Shown: in pieces, positions 43,950 to 54,242 of the stretch
How the letters are laid out: every line of letters starts with the position of its first letter
Numbering within the stretch: the stretch's first letter is position 1
DNA from: Cetobacterium ceti
GTDB lineage: Bacteria > Fusobacteriota > Fusobacteriia > Fusobacteriales > Fusobacteriaceae
DNA: 64,000 nucleotides
Assembly (NCBI RefSeq): GCF_900167275.1
Contig: NZ_FUWX01000006.1
Location: forward strand, 1-64,000
Direction: 5' to 3'
Notes under the pieces: generated by a model
What the model saw: only the letters and a program-made list of their open reading frames with translations
What the model was told of the DNA's origin: nothing
Database searches by the model: none
Position numbers and translations under genes: made by a program

Positions 43950-44636
43950 TTATTTTTTCTTTTTACTTTTATTCTTTATAGTTTTTTTCTTTAATGGTTT
44001 ATTAGTTGGTTTAGGATTTTTCATATATTGGTCATAAGTTTTTATATGAGAAAATTTTTCAATAATTTCTACATTTTTAGCCACTGAAAATCCAAACTGG
44101 CCTATGGCTTTTTTACTCATTGGAAGATATTCTCCATGGCAATAGGTAATTAAATTAGCCCATTCAAAATGAATTTTTCCCTTTTCATCCATTAATGATT
44201 TATCAATGTGAGAACCAACAACTTCAGCTAGGAAAAGATCGTGAGTTCCTAAGGGAATAATTTGCTTTACTTTACACTCAATGTTAATTGGACATTGAGA
44301 AATATATGGAGCAGAAATATGAGTTCCTTCAACCATTTGAAAATTCATTTCTTTGATTTTATCTGTATCTCTTCCAGATCTTACACCACAAAAATCTGTT
44401 TCTCTAACTTGGAAAGTATTTGGAAGATTTACTGTAAACTCCATAGATTCCTTAATATATTCATAGGAAAGTCTTTCAGGTCTTATTGCAATGGAAAGCA
44501 TAGGTGGCTTTGTACAAATGGTACCTGCCCAAGCTACAGTGAATACATTATCTTTGCCCTCTTTATTTCTAGAGGTAACCATTACAACTGGAACTGGATT
44601 TAAAACAACACTTCCTTTAAAAAGCTCTTTATTCAT
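43950..44636 (-). CDS. flavin reductase-like domain protein
   Basis: A 228-residue flavin-binding protein of the FMN-binding split-barrel / flavin reductase-like group. Marks are GSVVLNPVPVVMVTSRNKEGKDNVFTVAWAGTICTKPPMLSIAIRPERLSYEYI and NLPNTFQVRETDFCGVRSGRD, ending in a lysine-rich tail. Proteins of this kind in anaerobes often pass electrons or act as flavoredoxins. Single gene downstream of glpK on the same strand; a TAGGAG site precedes the start and a 52-base gap separates them. Confidence 0.88.
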   Translation of the reverse strand: MNKELFKGSVVLNPVPVVMVTSRNKEGKDNVFTVAWAGTICTKPPMLSIAIRPERLSYEYIKESMEFTVNLPNTFQVRETDFCGVRSGRDTDKIKEMNFQMVEGTHISAPYISQCPINIECKVKQIIPLGTHDLFLAEVVGSHIDKSLMDEKGKIHFEWANLITYCHGEYLPMSKKAIGQFGFSVAKNVEIIEKFSHIKTYDQYMKNPKPTNKPLKKKTIKNKSKKKK

Positions 44637-44688
44637 AAATTATTTACTCCTATCAAAATTATACTGTTTTTATATTATAACATAAAAG

Positions 44689-46194
<1,506 letters not shown>

Positions 46195-46238
46195 TTATAT
46201 CTCCTTTATGTTAATAAGGTTACCGTAGATAATTATAT

Positions 46239-46268
46239 AATATAGACCAGTAAAAAATCTATTGTTAA
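46239..46268 (-). promoter_or_regulatory. possible promoter of glpK
   Basis: Minus strand TTAACA (46263-46268), an 18-base spacer and TATATT (46239-46244), about 45 bases from the start codon. Confidence 0.5.
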
Positions 46269-46342
46269 TTTTAAATATATATAAAAAATCTATATAATAA
46301 ATAAATACACAATTAAGTAACTATGCTTTTTTTTAAACTTTG

Positions 46343-46371
46343 TTGACTACATCTAATCCAATTTGTATAAT
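46343..46371 (+). promoter_or_regulatory. promoter of the cobalamin operon
   Basis: TTGACT (46343-46348), a 17-base spacer and a perfect TATAAT (46366-46371). Transcription would start near 46378, just before the riboswitch. Confidence 0.82.
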
Positions 46372-46392
46372 AATCGTAACAATATATATTAT

Positions 46393-46629
46393 TTATGGTT
46401 TGCATTAGCAATTAAAAGGGAAGTTAGGTGAAAGTCCTACACGGTCCCGCCACTGTAAAGAGGACGAAAGCAAAAATACCACTATTAATGTAAATGGGAA
46501 GGGTTGCAAGTAGGAAGATTCTGAGTCAGGAGACCTGCCAAAACAATGTATAAATTTATACATCCTGCGAGGACGGGGGGTATAAGCTTAAAATACTTAT
46601 ACTCTCTCCAAAAAAAATTTTAGGAGGGA
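46393..46629 (+). promoter_or_regulatory. cobalamin riboswitch with translational expression platform
   Basis: The conserved aptamer parts are present: GTGAAAGTCCTACACGG after GGGAAGTTAG, GCCACTGT (46449-46456), and the B12-box region AGTCAGGAGACCTGCC (46524-46539). Downstream are a self-complementary TGTATAAA-TTTATACA (46547-46562), a small TCCT-GCG-AGGA hairpin, and two mutually exclusive pairings. GGGGGGTATAAG (46575-46586) can pair with CTTATACTCTCT (46596-46607). CTCTCC (46604-46609) can instead pair with the ribosome site GGAGGG (46623-46628). No T-run is present, so control is probably at translation of cbiM. Confidence 0.92.
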
Positions 46630-46632
46630 AAT

Positions 46633-47391
46633 ATGTTTAAATCAATCTTATCTTTAACACTTTTTTTATTTCTATTAAAGGGAAATAACTCTTATAGTAT
46701 GCACATTATGGAAGGATATTTACCAGTTGGATGGAGCATATTTTGGTGGGCTTTATATTTACCATTTTTCTTTTACGGGGTAAAAAAATTAAAAGCCAAT
46801 CTTAAGGGGAATTTAGACAAAAAATTGCTTGTTGCTTTAATAGGAGCCTTTATCTTTTTAGTATCTTCTTTGAAACTACCTTCACTTACAGGGAGCTCTT
46901 CCCATGCTACAGGGGTAGGATTAGGAGCCATTCTTTTAGGACCTAGCGGAGTTTTCGTATTAGGAGCAATCGTATTATTTTTCCAAGCAACTTTATTGGC
47001 CCATGGGGGATATACAACTCTAGGAGCTAATGCAATATCTATGACAGTAGTTGGAGCTTTGGTATCTTATGGGATTTATAAGGGGCTTAGAAAAAAAGTA
47101 GGAGAGAAAACAGCAATATTTTTAGCAGCAGCTTTAGGTGATTTTATGACTTATGTTGTAACTTCCATACAGCTTGCACTTGCTCACCCAGCAGCTGGTT
47201 CAGATTATCTTCAATCGGCAATAAAGTTTCTAGGTGTATTTTCAATAACTCAAATACCATTGGCAATAATTGAAGGATTAGTAACAGTTATTATTATAAA
47301 TATGTTACCAAAAGAGTTAATGGAAAATAGTTTATTAGCTGGAGAATATGAAAAAGAGGAAAAAATAGAGGGGGCTAAAGTCAATGGATAA
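46633..47391 (+). CDS. cbiM: cobalt ECF transporter, CbiM substrate-specific component
   Basis: A 252-residue membrane protein of the Cbi cobalt/nickel importer. After a signal-like segment comes the family signature MHIMEGYLPVGWSIFWW (residues 22-38), whose N-terminal Met-His binds the metal after processing in relatives. KLPSLTGSSSHATGVGLGAILLGPSG and LAHGGYTTLGANAISM are further marks. First gene of the B12 operon, directly under the riboswitch. It overlaps cbiN by eight bases. Confidence 0.95.
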   Translation: MFKSILSLTLFLFLLKGNNSYSMHIMEGYLPVGWSIFWWALYLPFFFYGVKKLKANLKGNLDKKLLVALIGAFIFLVSSLKLPSLTGSSSHATGVGLGAILLGPSGVFVLGAIVLFFQATLLAHGGYTTLGANAISMTVVGALVSYGIYKGLRKKVGEKTAIFLAAALGDFMTYVVTSIQLALAHPAAGSDYLQSAIKFLGVFSITQIPLAIIEGLVTVIIINMLPKELMENSLLAGEYEKEEKIEGAKVNG

Positions 47392-47671
47392 GAAAAAAAA
47401 CAATAAGTATTTATGGATTTTAGTTATTTTAATTATAGTAGTACCTTTACTATTTATACATAATACAGATTTTGGTGGTTCAGATGACCAAGCGGTTTCT
47501 TTAATAGAAACTTTTAATCCCAATTATAAACCTTGGGTAGAAAATATATTTACTCCTCCAGGAGGAGAAATTGAAAGTTTCCTTTTTGCTTTACAAGCGG
47601 CAATAGGAGCTGGAATAATAGGCTATGTATTTGGATTTTTTAGAGGAAAAAGAAATGTTAAGAAGTCTTAA
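47384..47671 (+). CDS. cbiN: cobalt ECF transporter, CbiN component
   Basis: A 95-residue protein with two membrane segments and the periplasmic loop typical of CbiN: FGGSDDQAVSLIETFNPNYKPWVENIFTPPGGEIESFLFALQAAIGAGIIGY. It assists CbiM in metal loading. It overlaps both cbiM and cbiQ. Confidence 0.94.
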   Translation: MDKKKNNKYLWILVILIIVVPLLFIHNTDFGGSDDQAVSLIETFNPNYKPWVENIFTPPGGEIESFLFALQAAIGAGIIGYVFGFFRGKRNVKKS

Positions 47672-48332
47672 TCCCCTTGAAAAATTTATAATTTCAATGG
47701 GAACAATAATTGTTTTAATAAGTTTAAAAAATATATATCTAAATATTTTTGTAATAACCATTGGTGGTATAATACTTACTTTGCAGAACCTTTCCTTAAA
47801 AAGAGTACTCTTCTTTTTTATACCACCCTTCATGTTTTTAATACCAACCTTGTTAGCCCAGGGGATTCAATTTTCTCCTGAGCTAACCTTTAGGTTTGAA
47901 TGGGAAATATTTTTTAGAGTAATAGGAGCTTTAATAGCTATAGGTTACTTTATATTAACTTGTAAATTTAAAGATTTATATTATGTGGGAATTCAATTGA
48001 AAATTCCTAAATTAATATGTGAGTTAGGAGTACTTATGTTTAATTATCTAAATATAATGTATATATCCTATGTGAAAATAAAAATGGCTATGGAAGCAAG
48101 AGGAGCTTTTTGTAGTTTTAAAACAGTATATAGAGACGTAGGCTTTATGTTTACAAAGGTTTTTTTAAATAGTTATTATTCTTTAAAGGGGCAAAGTGAT
48201 GCTATGAGAAGTAGAGGATATGATGAGGAGCTTATATTTTTTCCTAAAAAATATAAACTTTCAAGGAAGGTCATAATGAACTTTTCTCTTTGGATAATTT
48301 TATTAATTGTAATAGATAGGGTGAGCTTATGA
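47655..48332 (+). CDS. cbiQ: cobalt ECF transporter, CbiQ transmembrane component
   Basis: A 225-residue T-type membrane protein. Coupling motifs are MAMEARGAF and AMRSRGYDEE, which contact the ATPase CbiO. The start is ATG at 47655, 17 bases before the cbiN stop, with AGAGG upstream; an earlier in-frame ATG lies deep in cbiN and is not used. It overlaps cbiO by four bases. Confidence 0.93.
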   Translation: MLRSLNPLEKFIISMGTIIVLISLKNIYLNIFVITIGGIILTLQNLSLKRVLFFFIPPFMFLIPTLLAQGIQFSPELTFRFEWEIFFRVIGALIAIGYFILTCKFKDLYYVGIQLKIPKLICELGVLMFNYLNIMYISYVKIKMAMEARGAFCSFKTVYRDVGFMFTKVFLNSYYSLKGQSDAMRSRGYDEELIFFPKKYKLSRKVIMNFSLWIILLIVIDRVSL

Positions 48333-49039
48333 TAAATTTAAAAAATATAAATTTTTCCTATGATGGAAAAAGAGAAACCTTAAAGGATATAAATTTAGAA
48401 ATAAAAAAAGGTGAATATCTTTTCTTATTAGGAGAAAATGGAGCAGGAAAATCATCTATAATGTTACTTTTAAATGGAATAAATAAACCTTTTAAGGGAG
48501 AATATTTTTTTAAAAATAAACCAATAGATTATAAAAAAAAGACATTAAAAGAACTTAGATCTAAGGTAGGAATTGTATTTCAAGATCCAGATATGCAACT
48601 TGTAGCTCCTGATGTTATAAGTGATGTGGAATTTGGACCCTTAAATTTAGGTTGGGATTTGGAAAAAGTAAAAGATTCTGTTAAAAGAGCAATGGAAATA
48701 TGTGATATAATACATCTTGAGAATAGAGAATGTCACACTTTGAGTTATGGAGAAAAAAGAAGAGTTGCAATTGCTGGTGTTTTGGCAATGGATCCAGAGG
48801 TAATTATTTTTGATGAACCAACAACTTGGCTTGATCCATATCATCAAAGGGAGTTTAAAAATTTATTGCAGGAATTAAAAGAGGAAGGAAAGACTATTAT
48901 TATTTCAACTCATGATATGCCCTTTGCCATGGAAAATGGAGAACGGTATATTTTTGTAAAAAAAGGGGAAATAGTTGCAGATGGTGGTAGACATCTTTTT
49001 CTAAATGAGAAATTAATGGAGGAATGTAGACTAAAATGA
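48329..49039 (+). CDS. cbiO: cobalt ECF transporter ATPase CbiO
   Basis: A 236-residue ABC ATPase with Walker A GENGAGKSS (35-43), Q-loop QDPDMQL, signature LSYGEKR (138-144) and Walker B VIIFDEP (158-164). It powers the CbiMNQ importer and completes the cobalt uptake set. It overlaps the next gene by four bases (ATGA). Confidence 0.95.
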   Translation: MINLKNINFSYDGKRETLKDINLEIKKGEYLFLLGENGAGKSSIMLLLNGINKPFKGEYFFKNKPIDYKKKTLKELRSKVGIVFQDPDMQLVAPDVISDVEFGPLNLGWDLEKVKDSVKRAMEICDIIHLENRECHTLSYGEKRRVAIAGVLAMDPEVIIFDEPTTWLDPYHQREFKNLLQELKEEGKTIIISTHDMPFAMENGERYIFVKKGEIVADGGRHLFLNEKLMEECRLK

Positions 49040-50523
49040 GAAACCATAAAAATATTATGATTGTAGGAACCTCTTCTGGGGCAGGAAAAAGTATAACAGT
49101 AACGGGATTGTGTAGAGCATTTTTAAAAGATGGATATAGGGTAGCTCCATTTAAATCACAAAATATGGCTTTAAATTCTTATATAACAAAAAGTGGCCAT
49201 GAAATGGGTAGAGCACAGGCTGTACAAGCTATGGCATGTGAAATAGAATGTGAATATTATATGAATCCTATACTTTTAAAGCCTACTGGTGATAGAAGAA
49301 TACAAGTAATATTAAATGGGAAGTCCATTGGGAATATGAATGGATTTGAATATGGAAAAAATAAAGGAAATTTAAAAAAAGATATATTAGAAGCTTATTC
49401 TAAAATAGAAAAAAATTATGATATTTGTGTTTTAGAGGGAGCGGGAAGCCCTGTGGAAATAAATATTAAAGATGATGATATTGTAAATATGGGTATGGCT
49501 GAAATGGTAGATGCTCCTGTTATCCTTGTGGCTGATATTGATAGAGGTGGAGTTTTTGCCTCAATAGTTGGAACTTTACAACTTATGGAGCCAGAGGAAA
49601 GAGCAAGAGTAAAAGGAGTAATTATCAACAAGTTTAGGGGAAGTGTGGATATTTTAAAACCTGGACTAGATAAGTTAGAAGAGATTATAAAAACTCCAGT
49701 TTTAGGAGTAATGCCATATTTTGATTTAGACATAGAAGATGAAGATGGATTAACAGATAGATTTAAAAAAATAAAAGAAAAAAGTAAGAACATAAAAGTA
49801 TCTGTTATTAAATTAAAACATATATCAAACTTTACAGATTTAGATGCTTTAGGGGCAGTAGATGATGTGGAGATAAATTATGTAACAAGTTTTAATGAAA
49901 TTGGAGATGAAGATTTAATAGTTATACCTGGTTCGAAAAATACCATAGATGATTTAAAAATCATTAAGGAAAATGGAATGGGGCAAGAAATTATAAAGGC
50001 TTCAAGAAAGGGTACTCCAATAGTTGGTATTTGTGGAGGATTTCAAATTTTAGGGGAAAAAGTTTTAGATCCCTATGGAATTGAAGGAGATATAAAAGAG
50101 CTTCCTGGATTAGGTCTTTTAGACACTATCACAATAATGGAAAAGGAAAAAAGGACAATTCAATATTCTGGAAAACTTAAAAATTGTAAGGGCTTAGTTG
50201 AGGGACTTGATGGAGTTGAAATTAAAGGGTATGAAATTCATCAAGGGGTAACAGAAAGTGAAAAAGAAACTTTAACAGAAGATAAAGAGATAGTTGCTAT
50301 GGTTAAAGAAAATATATTTGGAACTTATATACACGGGATTTTTGATAACAAAGAGTTTACAGATGGAATTTTAAATAAAATAAGAAAGAAAAAGGGACTT
50401 TCAGAAAAATATTCAGAAATGACATTTCATGAGTATAGAATGGGGGAACTAGATAAATTAGAAAAACTTATAAGAGAAAATATCAATATGGAAGAGGTCT
50501 ACAAAATACTAGGAGGAAAATAA
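49036..50523 (+). CDS. cbiP: cobyric acid synthase (CbiP/CobQ)
   Basis: A 495-residue glutamine-dependent amidase that amidates four side chains of adenosyl-cobyrinic acid a,c-diamide. The N-terminal synthetase domain starts IMIVGTSSGAGKSITVTGLCRAFLKDGYRVAPFKSQNMALNS. The C-terminal glutaminase domain has the nucleophile in GICGGFQILG and the histidine in YIHGIFDN. The length is normal. It lies two bases before cbiB. Confidence 0.95.
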   Translation: MRNHKNIMIVGTSSGAGKSITVTGLCRAFLKDGYRVAPFKSQNMALNSYITKSGHEMGRAQAVQAMACEIECEYYMNPILLKPTGDRRIQVILNGKSIGNMNGFEYGKNKGNLKKDILEAYSKIEKNYDICVLEGAGSPVEINIKDDDIVNMGMAEMVDAPVILVADIDRGGVFASIVGTLQLMEPEERARVKGVIINKFRGSVDILKPGLDKLEEIIKTPVLGVMPYFDLDIEDEDGLTDRFKKIKEKSKNIKVSVIKLKHISNFTDLDALGAVDDVEINYVTSFNEIGDEDLIVIPGSKNTIDDLKIIKENGMGQEIIKASRKGTPIVGICGGFQILGEKVLDPYGIEGDIKELPGLGLLDTITIMEKEKRTIQYSGKLKNCKGLVEGLDGVEIKGYEIHQGVTESEKETLTEDKEIVAMVKENIFGTYIHGIFDNKEFTDGILNKIRKKKGLSEKYSEMTFHEYRMGELDKLEKLIRENINMEEVYKILGGK

Positions 50524-50524
50524 A

Positions 50525-51502
50525 ATGAATTTTTATGAAATTTATGGAATAGCCTATATATTAGATCTTATTTTGGGAGATCCCCATTGGTTTCCCCACC
50601 CAGTTAGGTTTATAGGGAAATTAATAGAGCTTTTAGAAAAACTATTCTACAGATTTAAATGTAAGAAATTTTTTGGAGGGGTAATGGCAGTTTTAGTTAT
50701 TGGAATAACGGCGATTATTTCTTATTATATTGCAAAGGTTTCTGTAGGTTTAGAGATTTTCTTTTTATATACAACTTTGGCAACTAAAAGTTTAGGAGGC
50801 GAAGGGTTAAAAATATACAGAGTTCTTAAATCTGGGGATTTAAATAGGGCTAAATCAGAAATTTCCTATTTAGTTAGTAGAGATACAGAGTCAATGGACG
50901 AGGTACAAATTGTTAGAAGTACATTGGAAACCATTGCTGAAAATAGTGTGGACGGAGTAATAGCTCCAATGTTTTATGGATTCTTAGGAGCCTTAATAAC
51001 AGTTCATGGGGTTAGTTTAGCACTTCCATTTGCCATGGGATATAAAGCGGTTAATACCTTAGATTCAATGGTTGGATATAAAAATGAAAAATATATTGAT
51101 TTTGGAATGGTTTCTGCTAGAATAGATGATTTATTTAATTTAGTACCAGCAAGAATTGCAGGAATGTTTATAATTCCAATGGCATCATTTTTCTTAGGGA
51201 ATACATTTTCAAAACCAGTACATATTTTTTATAGAGATAGATTAAATCATTCAAGTCCAAACTCAGGACATCCAGAAGCTGCCTTTGCAGGATCTTTAGG
51301 AGTACAGTTTGGAGGAAAAACAAGTTACTTTGGAAAGTTTTATAATAAACCTACCATAGGAGATAAGATTAAAGAGTTTCAAACTGAGGATATAAAAAGA
51401 GCTTTTAAACTTATGTATATGAGTTCATTTGTAGCTCTTATAACCTTTGGAATAATTTACATGATGATAGGACGTGAGCTGATTGGATTTACATGGAGGT
51501 AA
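50525..51502 (+). CDS. cbiB: adenosylcobinamide-phosphate synthase (CbiB/CobD family)
   Basis: A 325-residue membrane enzyme joining aminopropanol phosphate to cobyric acid. Family marks are YILDLILGDPHWFPHPVRFIGKLI at the start, SRDTESMDE, ETIAENSVDGVIAPMFYG and NSGHPEAAFAGSLGVQFGG. GGAGGAAAA precedes the start. It overlaps the next gene by 20 bases. Confidence 0.95.
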   Translation: MNFYEIYGIAYILDLILGDPHWFPHPVRFIGKLIELLEKLFYRFKCKKFFGGVMAVLVIGITAIISYYIAKVSVGLEIFFLYTTLATKSLGGEGLKIYRVLKSGDLNRAKSEISYLVSRDTESMDEVQIVRSTLETIAENSVDGVIAPMFYGFLGALITVHGVSLALPFAMGYKAVNTLDSMVGYKNEKYIDFGMVSARIDDLFNLVPARIAGMFIIPMASFFLGNTFSKPVHIFYRDRLNHSSPNSGHPEAAFAGSLGVQFGGKTSYFGKFYNKPTIGDKIKEFQTEDIKRAFKLMYMSSFVALITFGIIYMMIGRELIGFTWR

Positions 51503-52541
51503 TATATATAGACTTAAAAGAGAGGGAAAAGAGGATATATTAGATTATAGTTCTAATATAAATCCTTTGGGAATTCCTGAAAGTTTTAAAGAGGCAGTTA
51601 TGGAAAATTTTTCCAATGTGGAAAAATATCCTGATCCAGAATATGTGGCACTTAGAACAGCTATAGGAGAATATAATGAAATTCCTATGGAAAATGTGAT
51701 CGTTGGAAATGGAGCCACAGAAATACTGTTTTTATATATGAAAAGTTTAAATATAAAAAAAGCGATGATAGTTGCTCCTACCTTTGCAGAATATGAAAGA
51801 GCTTTAAAAGTTGCAGGGAAGGAAGTAGAATTTTTCCAATTGAGGGAAGAGGAAAATTTTACGCTTAATATAGAAAGATTATTAAATGAAATTAAAGATT
51901 GTGACCTTGTGGTTTTATGTAATCCAAACAATCCCACAGGACAATTTATAAGTTTAGAAAAAATTGATGAGTTATCTAAAGAGTTGGAGAAATTGGATAA
52001 AAAACTTTTTATAGATGAAGCTTTTATAGAATTTATAAAAAATTGGGAAAATAAAACTGCAAAACTTTTAAAAAGAAAAAATATATTTATTTTAAGAGCA
52101 TTGACAAAATTCTTTGCTATGCCTGGAATTAGACTAGGTTATGGACTTACTTATGATAAAAATATTTTAGAAACTATGAAAAGAAAAAGAGAGCCTTGGA
52201 GTGTAAATACATTTGCAGAATTAGCGGGAATAATAATGCTAAATGATAATGAATATATTTTAAAAACAGAGGCTTGGATAAATGAAGAGAAGGAATGGTT
52301 TTTTCAAGAATTAAATAAAATTGAAAACATAAAAGTTTTTAAAAGTGAAAGTAATTTTATTTTAGTAAAACTTCTAAATGAGAAGGCAAATATTTTTAGA
52401 AAAAAAATGATAGAAGAAAATATTTTAGTAAGAGATTGTTCAAATTTTGTATTTTTAAATGATAGTTTCATAAGACTAGCCATTAAAGATAGAGAAAAAA
52501 ATAAGAGAGTAATAGAAAAAATAGAAAAGGTGGTAAGGTAA
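51483..52541 (+). CDS. cobD: threonine-phosphate decarboxylase (CobD, PLP-dependent)
   Basis: A 352-residue class I/II aminotransferase-fold enzyme that makes aminopropanol phosphate for the lower-loop arm. It starts DLHGGNIYRL...DYSSNINPLGIP, the usual CobD N-terminus; NPNNPTGQ, DEAFIEF and the PLP-lysine region RALTKFFAMPGIRLGYG follow. The start is TTG at 51483 inside the end of cbiB, since no ATG fits the conserved start. Its stop overlaps the cbiX ATG (TAATG). Confidence 0.93.
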   Translation: MDLHGGNIYRLKREGKEDILDYSSNINPLGIPESFKEAVMENFSNVEKYPDPEYVALRTAIGEYNEIPMENVIVGNGATEILFLYMKSLNIKKAMIVAPTFAEYERALKVAGKEVEFFQLREEENFTLNIERLLNEIKDCDLVVLCNPNNPTGQFISLEKIDELSKELEKLDKKLFIDEAFIEFIKNWENKTAKLLKRKNIFILRALTKFFAMPGIRLGYGLTYDKNILETMKRKREPWSVNTFAELAGIIMLNDNEYILKTEAWINEEKEWFFQELNKIENIKVFKSESNFILVKLLNEKANIFRKKMIEENILVRDCSNFVFLNDSFIRLAIKDREKNKRVIEKIEKVVR

Positions 52542-52903
52542 TGAAGGGTATTTTAGTAATCGGGCACGGAAGTAGAAGTGAAAAAGCTAGGGAAGAATTT
52601 GGATTAGTTGTTAATATGATAGAGAAAAAAGTTGATTGTCCTGTAATGGGAGCACATATGGAATTACATACTCCAGATATACCAACAGCTTTAGAGATGA
52701 TGTTAGAAAAAAATCCTCAATTGACAGAGATAAAAGCAGTTCCTTTATTTTTATTTGAGGGAATTCATATAAGAGAGGATATTCCTGAAATTTTAGCTGA
52801 AATGAAGGAAAAACATCCAAATGTAACATTTAAATTTGCAAGACCAATAGGAGCAGAGGAAATGTTAGCAGATATTTTAATTAAAAGAGCAGAGGAGTTA
52901 TAA
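52541..52903 (+). CDS. cbiX: sirohydrochlorin cobaltochelatase, short CbiX form
   Basis: A 120-residue single-domain chelatase that would insert Co2+ into sirohydrochlorin, the entry to the anaerobic corrin route. Candidate metal-binding histidines are H9 in VIGHGSR and H76 in FEGIHIREDIPE. Bacterial CbiX and CbiK enzymes usually carry two such domains (about twice this length), whereas the short form is best known from archaea and is thought to act as a dimer. The gene is intact, with normal start and stop, and lies between cobD and cbiA. It overlaps cobD by one base. Confidence 0.92.
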   Translation: MKGILVIGHGSRSEKAREEFGLVVNMIEKKVDCPVMGAHMELHTPDIPTALEMMLEKNPQLTEIKAVPLFLFEGIHIREDIPEILAEMKEKHPNVTFKFARPIGAEEMLADILIKRAEEL

Positions 52904-52904
52904 A

Positions 52905-54242
52905 ATGAAAGGTTTTCTTCTAGCTGGAACCAGAAGTGGAATAGGAAAAACAACAGTTGCCATGGGACTTATGGCAAGTTTTGAAAATGTTTCCCCATTT
53001 AAGGTGGGACCGGATTATATAGATCCAAGTTTCCATGAGTTTGTTACAGGAAATAGAAGTTATAACCTTGATTTATTTCTTATGGGAGAAGAGGGAGTAA
53101 AAGAAAGTTTTTACTCCCACCATAAGGGAATTTCCATAGTAGAGGGAGTAATGGGACTTTATGATGGACTGGGAAATAGTCTAGAAAATTATAGTTCGGC
53201 TCATCTTTCAAAGGTTTTATCTTTACCTGTAATATTAGTTGTGGATGCAATAGGAAAAAGTACCAGTGTAGCAGCTGAGGTTTTAGGATATAAAATGTTA
53301 GACCCAGAAGTTAATATAGCTGGAGTTATTATAAATAGAGTTTCTAGTGAAAAACTATATAATATGTTAAAAGAAGCTATTGAATCATACACAGGAATAA
53401 AATGTTTAGGTTATTTAAAAAAGGATGAATCTTTAAATATAGGAAGTAGACACTTAGGTCTTTTACAAGCTGATGAAGTGGGAGATTTAAGAGAGAAGAT
53501 AGAGCATTTAAAAAATGAACTGGAAAAAACTATAAATTTAGATGAAATTTATAAAATCGCTAACTTTCAAGAAAAACCTAGAAAAAATATATTTGAAAAA
53601 TATAAAAATAAGTATAAAGGAATAAAAATAGGAGTTGCTAAAGATAGGGCTTTTTCCTTTTACTATAGGGATAATTTAGAATTTCTTGAAAAAATGGGGA
53701 TAGAAGTAATTAATTTTTCACCTATTAGGGATAAAAAAATTCCAGATGTGGATTTACTTTATTTTGGTGGAGGGTATCCTGAAACATACGGAAAGGAACT
53801 TTCAGAAAATAGGGAGTTTATACAGTCATTAATAGAGTTTCATAAAAATGGTGGATTTATTTTTGGAGAGTGTGGAGGATTTATGTATTTAACAGAGGGA
53901 ATAGAAACCCTTGATGGTAAATTTTACCCAATGACAAAACTAATAGATGCCACAGTTAAAATGGGAAAATCCTTACAAATAACAAGATTTGGATATGTGG
54001 ATGTTGAATATGAAAATGTAAGGGGAAAAGCCCATGAATTTCACTACTCAAGAATAGATAAAGATGGTGAAATGGAAAAAATGTATACCTTAAAAAAATT
54101 AGATGGAAGAGAGTGGAAGTGCGGTTATAAAAATAAAAATCTGCTTGGAGGATATCCCCATTTACATTTTTACGGAAGTATAGATATACTAGAAAAAATA
54201 TTGGAGGGAGTAAAAAATGGAATACATAAAAAAACCAGTTGA
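52905..54242 (+). CDS. cbiA: cobyrinic acid a,c-diamide synthase (CbiA/CobB)
   Basis: A 445-residue ATP- and glutamine-dependent amidase for the a and c side chains. The P-loop is FLLAGTRSGIGKTTVAMGLM, followed by VGPDYIDPSFHEFVTGNRSYNLDLF and VEGVMGLYDG. The glutaminase part has FGGGYPETYG and the nucleophile in GECGGFMYLTEG. Normal length. It overlaps cbiC by 26 bases. Confidence 0.95.
   Translation: MKGFLLAGTRSGIGKTTVAMGLMASFENVSPFKVGPDYIDPSFHEFVTGNRSYNLDLFLMGEEGVKESFYSHHKGISIVEGVMGLYDGLGNSLENYSSAHLSKVLSLPVILVVDAIGKSTSVAAEVLGYKMLDPEVNIAGVIINRVSSEKLYNMLKEAIESYTGIKCLGYLKKDESLNIGSRHLGLLQADEVGDLREKIEHLKNELEKTINLDEIYKIANFQEKPRKNIFEKYKNKYKGIKIGVAKDRAFSFYYRDNLEFLEKMGIEVINFSPIRDKKIPDVDLLYFGGGYPETYGKELSENREFIQSLIEFHKNGGFIFGECGGFMYLTEGIETLDGKFYPMTKLIDATVKMGKSLQITRFGYVDVEYENVRGKAHEFHYSRIDKDGEMEKMYTLKKLDGREWKCGYKNKNLLGGYPHLHFYGSIDILEKILEGVKNGIHKKTS

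Noticed and set aside
46547-46562. Perfect palindrome TGTATAAATTTATACA as a protein-binding operator
   Set aside because: It lies inside the transcribed riboswitch leader just after the B12 box and is better read as an RNA hairpin of the expression platform.
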